Below are positions 53,558-62,920 of a DNA stretch of 64,000 nucleotides, piece by piece. The DNA is from an uncultured Flavobacteriaceae bacterium (GTDB taxonomy: Bacteria > Bacteroidota > Bacteroidia > Flavobacteriales > Flavobacteriaceae): assembly GCA_947503105.1 (NCBI GenBank), contig CANNCM010000001.1, forward strand, positions 310,001 to 374,000. Reading direction: 5' to 3'. Below the pieces are notes generated by a model, which was not told where the DNA came from, did no database searches, and saw only the letters and a list, made by a program, of their open reading frames with translations. Position numbers and translations under genes: made by a program. Each line of letters opens with the position of its first letter. The first letter of the stretch is position 1.

Positions 53558-54148
53558 TCAATTTATTTTGTTAAAGAAATATAAAAAGAAAAAGAGATAC
53601 AGCCACAAAATGTCAACAAAATGCCAAAACGTTGAGGCCAATTCAAATCCTAATATAGTTGTTGGTGTGTATTTATTTTTTAAGTGATTGATAATGACTA
53701 CAATAAGACAAATTAGCCCCGCCAAAACATGTAAAATATGTACAACAGCTATGATATATATGTAAGACATTGTGATATTACTTGTAGGGCCTGTGAAATT
53801 ATATCCAGATTGAATGATTTCACTAAATCCTGAAAGTTGGGTATAAATGAATGCCAAGCCCAACACAAAAGTTCCCAATAGAAGCGAAATACTCAATTGA
53901 TTGTGTTGTTTCAAAAGTGCCTTTTTTGAGAAATAAAGTACAATACTGCTCAAAACAATAATAATTGTGCTTGCTGTAAATGCTTGTGGAAGTTCAAAGT
54001 TTGTGAGCCAATCTTCTCTTGTACTACTAACAATAAAAGCACTGGTGAGCCCTCCAAAAGACATGACTAGGGAAACAATCCCAAACCAGAGCATCATTTT
54101 TTTTGCTCTGCCTTTTTTGTGTTGTAGTGTTCCTTGTGTTAAATCCAT
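53558..54148 (-). CDS. Second cytochrome c oxidase subunit III-like protein
   Basis: A 196-residue subunit III-like protein with five hydrophobic helices. It carries the family-like KMMLWFGIVSLVMSFGGL, the YIYIIAVVHILHVLAGL helix and a C-terminal FWHFVDILWLYLFFF motif. Length is normal for subunit III without the large insertion of its neighbour. It starts one base after ctaB stops. Two subunit III genes in a row is the usual layout in many Bacteroidota. Confidence 0.9.
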   Translation of the reverse strand: MDLTQGTLQHKKGRAKKMMLWFGIVSLVMSFGGLTSAFIVSSTREDWLTNFELPQAFTASTIIIVLSSIVLYFSKKALLKQHNQLSISLLLGTFVLGLAFIYTQLSGFSEIIQSGYNFTGPTSNITMSYIYIIAVVHILHVLAGLICLIVVIINHLKNKYTPTTILGFELASTFWHFVDILWLYLFFFLYFFNKIN

Positions 54149-54149
54149 A

Positions 54150-55043
54150 TCAAATAAATTTATCTAAAACGTATATAAGTTGTAAAACGGTAATATAAAT
54201 AACGCTAACTAGCATCAACTCACGGGCTACTTTGTCCGTTTGATGTTGAAAAAGTCTAAAACCAAAATATAAAAAAACGAGGCCAACTACACCCATGAGA
54301 ACAGCAGCAGGAAAGGAGAGCTGTAAAGCCCCCGTAACACCAAATGCTGGAACAAGTGAAATCAACACAGTCCAAGTAATGTAGATAATGATTTGTAGAA
54401 CTGTCCCTCTGTCTTTTGCAGCGGTTGGCAGCATTAAAAATCCTGCTTTTTTGTAATCACTATCTAAAAACCATGCAATAGCCCAAAAGTGTGGAAATTG
54501 CCAAAAGAATTGGATCATAAAAAGCATGCCTGGTTCAAGATCAAATTTTCCTGTGTATGCTACCCACCCCAACATAAAAGGAATAGCGCCAGGAATGGCA
54601 CCAGCAAAAACAGAAAGTGGTGTTTTTTGTTTTAGCGGCGTATATACACTCGTATATAGAAAAATTGAAATGGCCGCAAACATTGCTGTTTTGGGGTTGA
54701 TGTAATACAACACAGAAAGTCCAAAAACCGTCAATATAATGCCCAAAGTAAAAGCCATTGTAACGGAAATTTTTTCCGTTGGGAGGGGTCTGTTTTGTGT
54801 TCGAATCATGAGTTTGTCCAAATCACGCTCAATGATTTGATTGAACACATTGGAGGCGCCAACCATACAATATCCCCCTACAGCAAGAAGAAATAAAATT
54901 AAATAATCTACTTGATCTGCAGCGAGTAGATAGCCTGCAATGGACGAAAAAACAACACTCAAAGACAAGCCCATTTTTGTGATGGCTTTAAAATCCTGAA
55001 AGCGACTAGCAATACTTATGGATGGGACTGCTTGTGGGTTCAT
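54150..55043 (-). CDS. ctaB: Protoheme IX farnesyltransferase (heme O synthase)
   Basis: It attaches a farnesyl group to heme B to make heme O for the oxidase. The 297-residue UbiA-family membrane protein has nine helices. The prenyl-diphosphate motif reads NVFNQIIERDLDKLMIRT (about 65-83), with the conserved RPLP after it. It heads the oxidase cluster and has a promoter with both -33 and -7 matches. Confidence 0.96.
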   Translation of the reverse strand: MNPQAVPSISIASRFQDFKAITKMGLSLSVVFSSIAGYLLAADQVDYLILFLLAVGGYCMVGASNVFNQIIERDLDKLMIRTQNRPLPTEKISVTMAFTLGIILTVFGLSVLYYINPKTAMFAAISIFLYTSVYTPLKQKTPLSVFAGAIPGAIPFMLGWVAYTGKFDLEPGMLFMIQFFWQFPHFWAIAWFLDSDYKKAGFLMLPTAAKDRGTVLQIIIYITWTVLISLVPAFGVTGALQLSFPAAVLMGVVGLVFLYFGFRLFQHQTDKVARELMLVSVIYITVLQLIYVLDKFI

Positions 55044-55072
55044 AAAAAGAAGAATGCTTCTGATTTGCGCTG

Positions 55073-55103
55073 CAAAGATAATCCTTAATTACATCTAAAT
55101 CAA
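55073..55103 (-). promoter_or_regulatory. Promoter of the cytochrome oxidase cluster (-33 and -7)
   Basis: On the minus strand TTG (55103-55101), a 20-base spacer and TATCTTTG (55080-55073) match both parts of the Bacteroidota consensus. It lies 30 bases before the ctaB ATG at 55043. Confidence 0.65.
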
Positions 55104-55144
55104 TATAATCTTTAAAGAAATAAGATCAGATTGTAGCAAAATAA

Positions 55145-57763
55145 TTACAATATGAATCTATAGGTTGCTTTAATCAAAAATATATTTTGCGGTTGTTGGT
55201 CCAAAATCCCTGTTTGAAATCCATCAACAAGACTTTCTGTAGCAGAAATTGTGGCTCGTGTCCCCTGAGACCACACTAAAAATAGCTCCGAGCCAGGAAT
55301 ATATTCCCAACGCATCACTAAATTAGAATTGAACTGTACAATGTTAAAATCTGGATTTTCAAAACTATAATCTAAAGTGCCATTTGTATTTTCATCAACG
55401 CTATATGAACCATTATTTAGTGTGATTTCAGAAGGGTTATAGGCATAAAAACGATCGTTCAAACCTTCGGCAGTAGCATTGGTGACATATTTAAAATCTG
55501 AATATCTTCCTCTAGAAATAAAGGGCTGTGCATAATACTGTATCGTAAGATTGGGATTGATCGTGTAGTTTATTCGGAAAGAAGCACTGAGCGTTTGATT
55601 GTCTATAGTTCCTAGTATATAGCGCTTTGAATTGTTATGATCGACTTGCGTGACATATTGCGTCTTATTTGGCCGTGATTCAAATTCTGGAGAGATAGAA
55701 ATATTTAATGCATTGAAAGGTTGATAATTCAATCCTGCTTCTAGCTTGAGAAAAGAAAAATTATCTTCTTCGGCTTGTGAATGGATGACACCAAGTCTTG
55801 TATAGAATTTTTTTCGATCATCGGAATTAATAAATAAAAATTTAAAATTTTCTTTTGAAAACCGCCATCTTGGGCCCCCTCGTAAGGCTGAATTTAAGAA
55901 AATCCTTGGCTTGTGAGTCCATCCAATACTGACACCCCAATTATTTAAAAAATTTAATCGTGATCGAAAATCATATTGTGTCCTATTGTGATTTCCTTCA
56001 AAATCATAGGATGTAAATTGATTGACCCTCAAATTGATCTCTCTAAAAACAGAAACCGGTTTTGCAATGTTGTACCTAAGATTGAAAAATTGAAATTTTT
56101 GATCTGCTCTGCGTAAAAAACCAATATCGTTGAGTTCCAACTCTGGAGAAGACCACTTGAATCCGGTATTATAATTCCAATTTTTGCCGCCAACTTTTCC
56201 AATATCAAATAGCCCACCAGTCCCCGTCAAGGTTGTTCTGTTGGGGTCAACTTCCAGATGAGAGGCATCAACTCTATTGAAAAGATGGGTCAAATTCTCT
56301 TGGGTAGATTGTATCGCCTCTGGACTTCCAGCGACATGGCTCATCACAAAATTTGTTTGCACATAATAGGCTCGGTTTTTCCATTGATGCCTGAAATCGA
56401 TGCCTCCAGAATAGGCCGATTTTCTAAGTTCTGATGTAGCATCAGAAATAGAACGGTTTGTCGCTGTAAACATTCCCCCAAAAAAGGTGTTCCTTTCGTT
56501 CATATCTTTTTGAACTCTTCCTACAAAGTAATTTGTAAACGGCTCTATCTCAGCTTCACTAATTGCTCCATTTGAATTAATTTCCACAAACTCCGTACTT
56601 GTCATACTTTCTAAAACGCCAATAGACCAGCCATTTTTAGTTTTTCCGCTAAACTTCGCAGCTCCTAAAATTGTAGTATTTTGTGGTCTATTTATAAAAG
56701 ATCCAGATGGTGTCGAGGGATATACCTGCGGTGCTCTTCCTATTCTTCTTGAAAAAAACAAATTGTCTCTGTTATCCGCAAAACGATAATCAAAAATATT
56801 TTTGTTTTCAACAAAAAATGGCCTTTGTTCTCTGTTAAAAACCTCAAAACCATCCAATGCAATCGCTGCAGGATCGGCTTCTACCTGACCAAAATCTGGA
56901 TTAACAGTCACGTCTAAAGTGAGATCATTTGTGACTCCAATTTTGGCGTCTATTCCTGCGTTAAATTTAACATCTTGTCCATCGAGATAAGGATTGCCTT
57001 GTTCGGCCTCATAGGTTTGCAACTGAGTCACTGTAAAAGGTTGAATTTCTAATTGCTTTTGTGGTTTTATATTTTTTATCCCTCTAAGTTCTCCTGCTTC
57101 ACTGACCCAGCCGGGAGACCCCACAGGAATACGATCCCAGGCCGATAATTCGTTTTCTCTAAATAAATTTCTAACAACATTTAAGCCCCAGACTTGTTCT
57201 TTGGCGTTGCCAAACCTCAATTGACTTAGTGGAATTTTTAGCTCTGCAGACCAGCCTTCTGGAATAATTTGAGCTTTTGTGCTCCAAATTGGATTCCAAC
57301 TGTCATCAATATCATTGCCATTTTCTGTCGCCAGCTCATCGCCACGGACTCCAGCAGCAGTCACCGTAAAAAGAAAAGCGGTACGAAGATCGTGATAACT
57401 ATCGATAAGAATGTTAATTCTATCGCCATCAAAACCATCTCGCCTAGTCAGTCTTTTGGTGATGGTTTCTGGAGCAGAATCTAAGGCCAATACGCCGACG
57501 TATAAATATTTTTGATCATATAAAATTTTAAATTTTGTTTGTTCGGAAGGAGGCGTATTTTCGTCGGGGTTCACTTCAACAAAATCTTCACCCCATTTCA
57601 CATCGTTCCATACATCATCATCCAAAAAACCATCTAATGTAGGCGCATTTTTTTGATGAATTTCTTTTGTGGTGTATTGTTTTGGTGGAATGGTTTGAGA
57701 AAAGATCAGTCGCGGCAAAAAAAGGACCACGCATAGATAAAATCCATAAAAATTAGTTTTCAT
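55145..57763 (-). CDS. DUF5916 protein with N-terminal carbohydrate-binding-9-like domain
   Basis: An 872-residue exported protein (signal about 1-22). Residues about 35-215 form a CBM9-like beta-sandwich (PTLDGFLDDDVWNDVKWGEDF, then GWSAELKIPLSQLRFG). From about 240 on, the protein is a DUF5916 region of repeated amphipathic strands ending in an aromatic residue-rich terminus (YRFIL), as expected for a large outer membrane barrel. Function is unknown; DUF5916 members are common in Bacteroidota and some lie near peptidases. It stands alone, with a promoter upstream. Confidence 0.9.
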   Translation of the reverse strand: MKTNFYGFYLCVVLFLPRLIFSQTIPPKQYTTKEIHQKNAPTLDGFLDDDVWNDVKWGEDFVEVNPDENTPPSEQTKFKILYDQKYLYVGVLALDSAPETITKRLTRRDGFDGDRINILIDSYHDLRTAFLFTVTAAGVRGDELATENGNDIDDSWNPIWSTKAQIIPEGWSAELKIPLSQLRFGNAKEQVWGLNVVRNLFRENELSAWDRIPVGSPGWVSEAGELRGIKNIKPQKQLEIQPFTVTQLQTYEAEQGNPYLDGQDVKFNAGIDAKIGVTNDLTLDVTVNPDFGQVEADPAAIALDGFEVFNREQRPFFVENKNIFDYRFADNRDNLFFSRRIGRAPQVYPSTPSGSFINRPQNTTILGAAKFSGKTKNGWSIGVLESMTSTEFVEINSNGAISEAEIEPFTNYFVGRVQKDMNERNTFFGGMFTATNRSISDATSELRKSAYSGGIDFRHQWKNRAYYVQTNFVMSHVAGSPEAIQSTQENLTHLFNRVDASHLEVDPNRTTLTGTGGLFDIGKVGGKNWNYNTGFKWSSPELELNDIGFLRRADQKFQFFNLRYNIAKPVSVFREINLRVNQFTSYDFEGNHNRTQYDFRSRLNFLNNWGVSIGWTHKPRIFLNSALRGGPRWRFSKENFKFLFINSDDRKKFYTRLGVIHSQAEEDNFSFLKLEAGLNYQPFNALNISISPEFESRPNKTQYVTQVDHNNSKRYILGTIDNQTLSASFRINYTINPNLTIQYYAQPFISRGRYSDFKYVTNATAEGLNDRFYAYNPSEITLNNGSYSVDENTNGTLDYSFENPDFNIVQFNSNLVMRWEYIPGSELFLVWSQGTRATISATESLVDGFQTGILDQQPQNIFLIKATYRFIL

Positions 57764-57804
57764 AAATTCATGTAAATAGGGATTGGCTAGAAATAATTTC
57801 TGTA

Positions 57805-57812
57805 CAAATGTA
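57805..57812 (-). promoter_or_regulatory. -7 promoter element for DUF5916 gene
   Basis: TACATTTG on the minus strand, an exact TAnnTTTG match 41 bases before the ATG at 57763. Confidence 0.45.
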
Positions 57813-57924
57813 CAAGACTGTGTGAAATGGCGCGAATAAATTTAGAAAAGTTTAACGCACAACAGATAAATAAAGAATAAAATCCATCTAAAGAAGAGTT
57901 AAAAAAAATAAGGGGCAGAAGATT

Positions 57925-57955
57925 TTGTTAATAACAATTTATAATTGTAGATTTG
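57925..57955 (+). promoter_or_regulatory. Promoter of rplM-rpsI (-33 and -7)
   Basis: TTG (57925-57927), a 20-base spacer and TAGATTTG (57948-57955) match both parts of the Bacteroidota consensus. Transcription would start near 57962, leaving a leader of about 40 bases before the GTG at 58002. Confidence 0.7.
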
Positions 57956-58001
57956 CAAACTCTTTTTTTAGGAGAAATGTATAATAAAAAAATATTTTAA
58001 C

Positions 58002-58457
58002 GTGGACACCCTAAGTTATAAAACAATATCAGCAAACAAAGCCACAAGCGACAAGCAGTGGGTTTTAGTTGATGCAGAAGGACAAACACTAGGTCGTTTG
58101 GCATCAAAAGTAGCGATTCTTTTAAGAGGAAAGCACAAGCCAAACTTTACACCTCATGTTGATTGTGGTGATAATGTAATTGTTATCAATTCTGAAAAAA
58201 TCAACTTATCTGGCAATAAGTGGAACGACAAGTCTTACATCCGTCACACAGGATATCCTGGTGGACAACGGTCTTTGACAGCGACAGAACTTTTTTCAAA
58301 AGATCCTGCAAGATTAGTTGAAAAGTCCGTAAAAGGAATGCTACCTAAAAACAAATTGGGTGCTGCGTTATTTCGCAACTTAGACGTTGTTGTTGGTTCA
58401 AGTCACAAACATGAAGCACAACAACCAAAAACAATTAATTTAAACGACGTTAACTAA
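58002..58457 (+). CDS. rplM: 50S ribosomal protein L13
   Basis: Large-subunit protein, 151 residues, starting at GTG. Marks include WVLVDAEGQTLGRLASKVA, LRGKHKPNFTPHVDCGDNVIVIN, RHTGYPGGQRS and VKGMLPKNKLG, all typical of L13. The stop overlaps the start of rpsI by one base (TAATG), so the two are cotranslated, as in most bacteria. Confidence 0.98.
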   Translation: MDTLSYKTISANKATSDKQWVLVDAEGQTLGRLASKVAILLRGKHKPNFTPHVDCGDNVIVINSEKINLSGNKWNDKSYIRHTGYPGGQRSLTATELFSKDPARLVEKSVKGMLPKNKLGAALFRNLDVVVGSSHKHEAQQPKTINLNDVN

Positions 58458-58843
58458 TGGAAGTTATTCACAAAATTGGTCGAAGAAAAACTGCTGTAGC
58501 ACGAGTTTATGTTTCTGAAGGAAAAGGAAATATAACCGTCAATAATAAAGACATTAAAGACTATTTTCCAACTGCTACACTTCAGTACAAAGTCAATCAA
58601 CCGTTGGCACTTACAGAAAACGAAGGTAACTTCGATATAAAAGTGAATGTGTTTGGTGGAGGTTCTACAGGACAAGCAGAAGCTGTCCGTTTAGCATTGT
58701 CTCGTGCGATGTGCGAACTGAATGAGGAAAACAGAAGTATTTTGAAACCAGAAGGATTACTTACAAGAGACCCTAGAATGGTAGAACGTAAGAAATTTGG
58801 ACAGAAAAAAGCGCGTAAGAAATTTCAATTCTCTAAGCGTTAA
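58457..58843 (+). CDS. rpsI: 30S ribosomal protein S9
   Basis: Small-subunit protein, 128 residues, with IGRRKTAVARVYV at the N-terminus, VFGGGSTGQAEAVRLALSRA in the centre and the basic C-terminal tail GQKKARKKFQFSKR that reaches the P site. Directly coupled to rplM. Confidence 0.98.
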   Translation: MEVIHKIGRRKTAVARVYVSEGKGNITVNNKDIKDYFPTATLQYKVNQPLALTENEGNFDIKVNVFGGGSTGQAEAVRLALSRAMCELNEENRSILKPEGLLTRDPRMVERKKFGQKKARKKFQFSKR

Positions 58844-58875
58844 CACATATTTTATAAACCAGTTATTGTTGTCCA

Positions 58876-58935
58876 TGACAGGCCAACTGTCAGGATTTAG
58901 TTTAGCATCTAAATGAATAAGGCCTAAAATTAGCC
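58876..58935 (+). ncRNA. Candidate structured leader of rpsB (three hairpins)
   Basis: In the 134 bases between rpsI and rpsB, three stems follow one another: TGACAG/CTGTCA (58876-58892, five-base loop), ATTTAG/CTAAAT (58895-58914, eight-base loop) and GGC-CTA/TAG-CC (58921-58935, with a bulge). No T run follows. Such a leader could be the site where S2 represses its own operon. This is my reading of the bases and not a match to a known RNA family. Confidence 0.4.
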
Positions 58936-58977
58936 ACTTGTTCATTGCTAATTCAACAGAACGTAAACTAACACAAA

Positions 58978-59748
58978 ATGGCACAAGTAGAAGTAAAAGA
59001 CTTACTAGACAATGGTGTTCACTTCGGACACCTCACAAGAAAATGGGACCCAAATATGGCTCCATTTATTTACATGGAGCGCAATGGTATTCATATCATT
59101 AATCTCTACAAAACTGCTGCAAAACTAGAAGAAGCTTCAAAAGCACTAGCAAAAATTGCAGCCTCCGGACGAAAAATCCTTTTCGTTGCCACCAAAAAAC
59201 AAGCAAAAGACATTGTTGCAGAAAAAGCATCAAATGTGAATATGCCCTACATCACCGAGCGTTGGCCCGGTGGAATGCTTACAAACTTTGTAACCATTCG
59301 TAAAGCAGTAAAGAAAATGGCGGCCATCGATCGAATGAAAAAAGATGGAACTTTTAATACACTTTCAAAAAAAGAACGTCTTCAAGTTGATCGTCTTAGA
59401 GCAAAACTTGAAAAAAACTTAGGTTCAATCTCCGACATGACGCGTCTTCCTGGAGCACTTTTTGTTGTCGATATCAAAAGAGAACATATCGCCATCAAAG
59501 AAGCACAAAAATTAAATATTCCAATTTTTGCAATGGTAGACACAAACTCAGATCCAAGACAAGTGGATTTTGTTATTCCTGCAAATGATGATGCATCAAA
59601 GTCAATCCATAAGATTTTATCTACAGTAACAGAAAGTATTGCCGAAGGACTTGAAAGCAGAAAAGCAGAAAAGGAAGGTAAAGCTCAAGATGCCGCTCCA
59701 AAAGCTGCTGCTCCTGTTGCAGAAGCCGCAAAACAAGAAGAAGAATAA
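58978..59748 (+). CDS. rpsB: 30S ribosomal protein S2
   Basis: Small-subunit protein, 256 residues. Family stretches include LLDNGVHFGHLTRKWDPNM, FIYMERNGIHIINL, TERWPGGMLTNF and DTNSDPRQVDFVIPANDDA. The C-terminal tail is Ala/Glu/Lys-rich. It forms a pair with tsf, 80 bases downstream, as in most bacteria. Confidence 0.98.
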   Translation: MAQVEVKDLLDNGVHFGHLTRKWDPNMAPFIYMERNGIHIINLYKTAAKLEEASKALAKIAASGRKILFVATKKQAKDIVAEKASNVNMPYITERWPGGMLTNFVTIRKAVKKMAAIDRMKKDGTFNTLSKKERLQVDRLRAKLEKNLGSISDMTRLPGALFVVDIKREHIAIKEAQKLNIPIFAMVDTNSDPRQVDFVIPANDDASKSIHKILSTVTESIAEGLESRKAEKEGKAQDAAPKAAAPVAEAAKQEEE

Positions 59749-59828
59749 ATTATTAATTTCATAAAATAATTAAAGTCGTAGAGTTCTTCTTATGAAAAAT
59801 TTTCCGACTTTTTTTAAAACTAAAAATC

Positions 59829-60794
59829 ATGACAAAGATTACAGCTGCTGAAGTAAATAAGTTAAGAAAAGCCACTGGCGCAGGTATGATGGATTGCAAA
59901 AAAGCCCTTGTTGAAGCAGAAGGGGATTTTGATAATGCCATTGATATACTCCGTAAGAAAGGACAAAAAGTTGCTGCCAAAAGAGCAGACCGCGAATCTA
60001 CAGAAGGCGCGGCAATCGCAAAAGTAAACAGCAATAACACCTCTGGCGTTGCCATTGTTTTGGGATGTGAAACTGATTTTGTTGGGAAGAATGAAAACTT
60101 CCTTGCGTTGGCAAACCAATTGGCAGAAATTGCACTCGACCACGATTCTAAAGATAGTTTTTTGGCTGCAGATTTTGGAGGAATGACAGTTGCAGATAAA
60201 CTTATTGAGCAAACAGGCGTTATTGGTGAAAAATTAGACCTGAAAGCATTCGAAAAAGTAGAAGCTCCTTACGTTGGGGCTTATGTGCACATCAATAAAA
60301 TTGCAGCCGTTGTTGGTCTTTCTGCAAATGTTGACAATGCTGCAACCCTTTCAAAAGACCTTGCAATGCAAGTCGCTTCTATGGGTGCAACGAGCTTGTC
60401 TTACAAAGATTTTGATCCTGCCTATGTTGCTTCAGAAACTGAAGCGCGTATTGCCGTTATTGAAAAAGACAATATTGAACTTGCTAGATTAGGAAAAACC
60501 CTTAAAAATGTACCGAAGTACATTTCTATGGCTCAATTGACTCCAGAAGTTTTAGCAGAAGCCGAAGAAGAAGCAAAAGCACAACTTAAAGCTGAAGGAA
60601 AACCAGAACAAATTTGGGATAAAATTTTACCAGGAAAAATGGATCGATTTATCTCGGATAATACAACACTCGATAAAGAACAGTGTTTGTTAGATCAAAA
60701 CTTTATTAAAGACGAAAAAAGCACTGTTTCTAAATATGTTGCTTCTTATGGTGAAGTTGAAGTTACTGGATTTAAAAGAGTAACTTTAGGTTAA
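59829..60794 (+). CDS. tsf: Elongation factor Ts
   Basis: Nucleotide exchange factor for EF-Tu. The 321-residue protein has the N-terminal UBA-like domain KLRKATGAGMMDCKKALVEAEGDFDNAIDILRKKG, the EF-Tu contact motif TDFVGKNENF (about 78-87) and two core subdomains. It is longer than E. coli EF-Ts (283), which is common in this phylum. A terminator follows directly. Confidence 0.98.
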   Translation: MTKITAAEVNKLRKATGAGMMDCKKALVEAEGDFDNAIDILRKKGQKVAAKRADRESTEGAAIAKVNSNNTSGVAIVLGCETDFVGKNENFLALANQLAEIALDHDSKDSFLAADFGGMTVADKLIEQTGVIGEKLDLKAFEKVEAPYVGAYVHINKIAAVVGLSANVDNAATLSKDLAMQVASMGATSLSYKDFDPAYVASETEARIAVIEKDNIELARLGKTLKNVPKYISMAQLTPEVLAEAEEEAKAQLKAEGKPEQIWDKILPGKMDRFISDNTTLDKEQCLLDQNFIKDEKSTVSKYVASYGEVEVTGFKRVTLG

Positions 60795-60817
60795 TTTCCT
60801 ACATTTATATACTACAC

Positions 60818-60848
60818 AAAGACTGTCTGAAAAGGCAGTCTTTTTTTT
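60818..60848 (+). terminator. Rho-independent terminator of rpsB-tsf
   Basis: AAAGACTGTC (60818-60827) pairs with GGCAGTCTTT (60834-60843, one G-T pair) around a six-base loop, followed by more T. It lies 24 bases after the tsf stop. Confidence 0.88.
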
Positions 60849-60926
60849 GTAAAAAATAAAACAAACTCCGAAAGTGCAGAACATAAAAAGAGTGGTCAAA
60901 ATCGGAGATTTTATCAAATAGATTTT

Positions 60927-61442
60927 TTATTGGAACGTCAATTTTTCTAAACTTGAATTGCCATCAAACAGCACTTGAAGTTGTGCTTTTTTGTTGACTT
61001 TAATAATGGGCTCGACAGAGGGATTACTTGGATATGATTGTACATCAATATCATAGTGCATTGTATGAAAATTTCCATTAGACCAAAGCAAAAGATTATT
61101 CCACCCATGGGTGCTTTTTGTGTCAATATATACAGGAGGTTGTGTGACTGTAAATTTTGTAATCATGCTAAAATTTGAATCCAAAAGGATAAACGTACAG
61201 CCCCCAGAGCCACAAAAATAGGAACTAGAAAATGCAATCATATATTCTTGTTTTCCATCACCGTTAAGGTCTACTACCTCATATTGATAGTAGTTATACT
61301 CAGGATCTAAATGACTCAAATCTTCTTCAGAAAGGTATGTGTTATTTACAAAATTGAGAATTGCTGGAGTTGGGTCTTTCTGTTGATGTTTACAAGAAAC
61401 AAACAACACTAAATAAAGAAAATAATAATAATTAAATTTCAT
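60927..61442 (-). CDS. Lipoprotein of unknown function with Ca-binding-like loop
   Basis: Not recognised by name. The 171-residue protein has a lipoprotein signal ending FVSC (Cys17). The mature part has an EF-hand/FG-GAP-like loop DLNGDGKQEY (about 75-84) that could bind calcium, a CGSGGC pair, and a THGWNNLLLWSNG stretch, a pattern seen in small Bacteroidota and proteobacterial lipoproteins. It is opposite in direction to tsf and pyrH and stands alone. Confidence 0.75.
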   Translation of the reverse strand: MKFNYYYFLYLVLFVSCKHQQKDPTPAILNFVNNTYLSEEDLSHLDPEYNYYQYEVVDLNGDGKQEYMIAFSSSYFCGSGGCTFILLDSNFSMITKFTVTQPPVYIDTKSTHGWNNLLLWSNGNFHTMHYDIDVQSYPSNPSVEPIIKVNKKAQLQVLFDGNSSLEKLTFQ

Positions 61443-61514
61443 AGGACTTGGGTTTTTTTGTGAACATGCTAAATAGAGACAAATATTATGCCATTAAAAA
61501 TTTAAGATATTGCT

Positions 61515-61522
61515 TATATTTG
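61515..61522 (+). promoter_or_regulatory. -7 promoter element for pyrH-frr
   Basis: TATATTTG, an exact TAnnTTTG match 20 bases before the ATG at 61542. The leader would be about 13 bases. Confidence 0.55.
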
Positions 61523-61541
61523 TGCAACGATCAAAACAATT

Positions 61542-62246
61542 ATGACATACAAACGCATCTTACTGAAACTTTCTGGCGAAGCCCTCATGGGTACAAGGCA
61601 GTACGGAATAGACCCACAACGCCTTGCAGAATATGCCAGAGATATCAAAGAAATTGTAGAGAAAGGTATAGAAGTTGCCATTGTTATTGGCGGAGGCAAT
61701 ATCTTTAGAGGTGTGGCTGGTGCTAGTAATGGTATGGACCGTGTTCAGGGCGATCATATGGGGATGTTAGCCACAGTCATCAATGGGTTGGCCTTGCAAA
61801 GTGCATTAGAAAATGAAGATATCCCTACGCGTCTTCAATCGGCAATAAAAATTAATGAAGTGGCAGAACCCTTTATTCGCCGAAAAGCGATGCGTCATTT
61901 AGAAAAAGGGCGTGTTGTTATTTTTGGAGGTGGAACAGGTAATCCTTATTTTACAACAGATTCTGCGGCTGTTTTGCGTGCGATAGAAATTGAAGCGGAT
62001 GTGATTTTGAAAGGAACACGAGTAGATGGTATTTATTCTGCTGATCCAGAAAAAGATGCAACAGCGAGTAAGTTCAACTCTATAAGCTTTGATGATGTTT
62101 TAAGTAAAGGATTAAAAGTTATGGATACCACAGCATTTACGCTGAGTCAAGAAAATGAACTCCCCATCATTGTTTTTGATATGAATAAAAAAGGAAATTT
62201 ATTAAAAATTGTTTCCGGAGAACAAATAGGAACTACAGTAAGTTAA
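61542..62246 (+). CDS. pyrH: UMP kinase
   Basis: It phosphorylates UMP to UDP. The 234-residue amino acid kinase-fold protein has [11 protein letters not shown] at the N-terminus, [10 protein letters not shown] (phosphate loop), [33 protein letters not shown] and [12 protein letters not shown]. It is followed by frr after seven bases, the standard pair. Confidence 0.98.
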   Translation: MTYKRILLKLSGEALMGTRQYGIDPQRLAEYARDIKEIVEKGIEVAIVIGGGNIFRGVAGASNGMDRVQGDHMGMLATVINGLALQSALENEDIPTRLQSAIKINEVAEPFIRRKAMRHLEKGRVVIFGGGTGNPYFTTDSAAVLRAIEIEADVILKGTRVDGIYSADPEKDATASKFNSISFDDVLSKGLKVMDTTAFTLSQENELPIIVFDMNKKGNLLKIVSGEQIGTTVS

Positions 62247-62253
62247 TTGAAAA

Positions 62254-62811
62254 ATGAACGAAGACATTGAATTTATCCTCGATAGCACCAAGGAAGCCAT
62301 GGAAAAGGCTTTGAATCACCTTGAAAAACAATTTGTAAATATCCGTGCTGGAAAAGCAAGCCCAGCAATGTTGGGAAGTGTTACTGTAGATTATTATGGT
62401 ACACAAACCCCACTATCTCAAGTGGCAAACGTCAACACCCCCGATGGTCGTACCATAACAGTTCAGCCGTGGGAAAAAAATATGCTTCAAGATATTGAAC
62501 ATGCTATAATGGTGGCCAATCTAGGTTTCAATCCTATGAATAATGGCGAAAGTATCATCATTAATGTACCGCCTCTTACAGAAGAACGCCGACGCGAACT
62601 TGCAAAACAAGCGAAATCTGAAACTGAAGATGCAAAAATATCTATTAGAGGGGCGCGAAAAGAAGCCAATAATGAGCTAAAAAAACTTAGTGACATCTCT
62701 GAAGATTTGAAAAAAAATACCGAGGCCGATATCCAGCAAATGACCGATGCTCATATTACAAAATCTGATGCGCTTTTTGTTGCCAAGGAAAAAGAAATCC
62801 TTACGGTTTAA
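62254..62811 (+). CDS. frr: Ribosome recycling factor
   Basis: Splits the post-termination ribosome with EF-G. The 185-residue protein has domain I helices (EKALNHLEKQFVNIRAGKASPAMLGSVTVDYYG), domain II (TPLSQVANVNTPDGRTITVQPW) and the C-terminal NVPPLTEERRRELAKQAK helix, all typical. Cotranscribed with pyrH. Confidence 0.98.
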   Translation: MNEDIEFILDSTKEAMEKALNHLEKQFVNIRAGKASPAMLGSVTVDYYGTQTPLSQVANVNTPDGRTITVQPWEKNMLQDIEHAIMVANLGFNPMNNGESIIINVPPLTEERRRELAKQAKSETEDAKISIRGARKEANNELKKLSDISEDLKKNTEADIQQMTDAHITKSDALFVAKEKEILTV

Positions 62812-62894
62812 TTCACCCGTCTTGTAAAAATTAATTTAACTTTTTTTTAAAAAAGGCGCTCCTAAATTATGCATCATAATCAGTTGGATTTCCA

Positions 62895-62902
62895 TACCTT
62901 TG
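62895..62902 (+). promoter_or_regulatory. -7 promoter element for RND/MMPL exporter gene
   Basis: TACCTTTG, an exact TAnnTTTG match 19 bases before the ATG at 62921. Confidence 0.5.
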
Positions 62903-62920
62903 ACGACTTCAAAATAAGGT

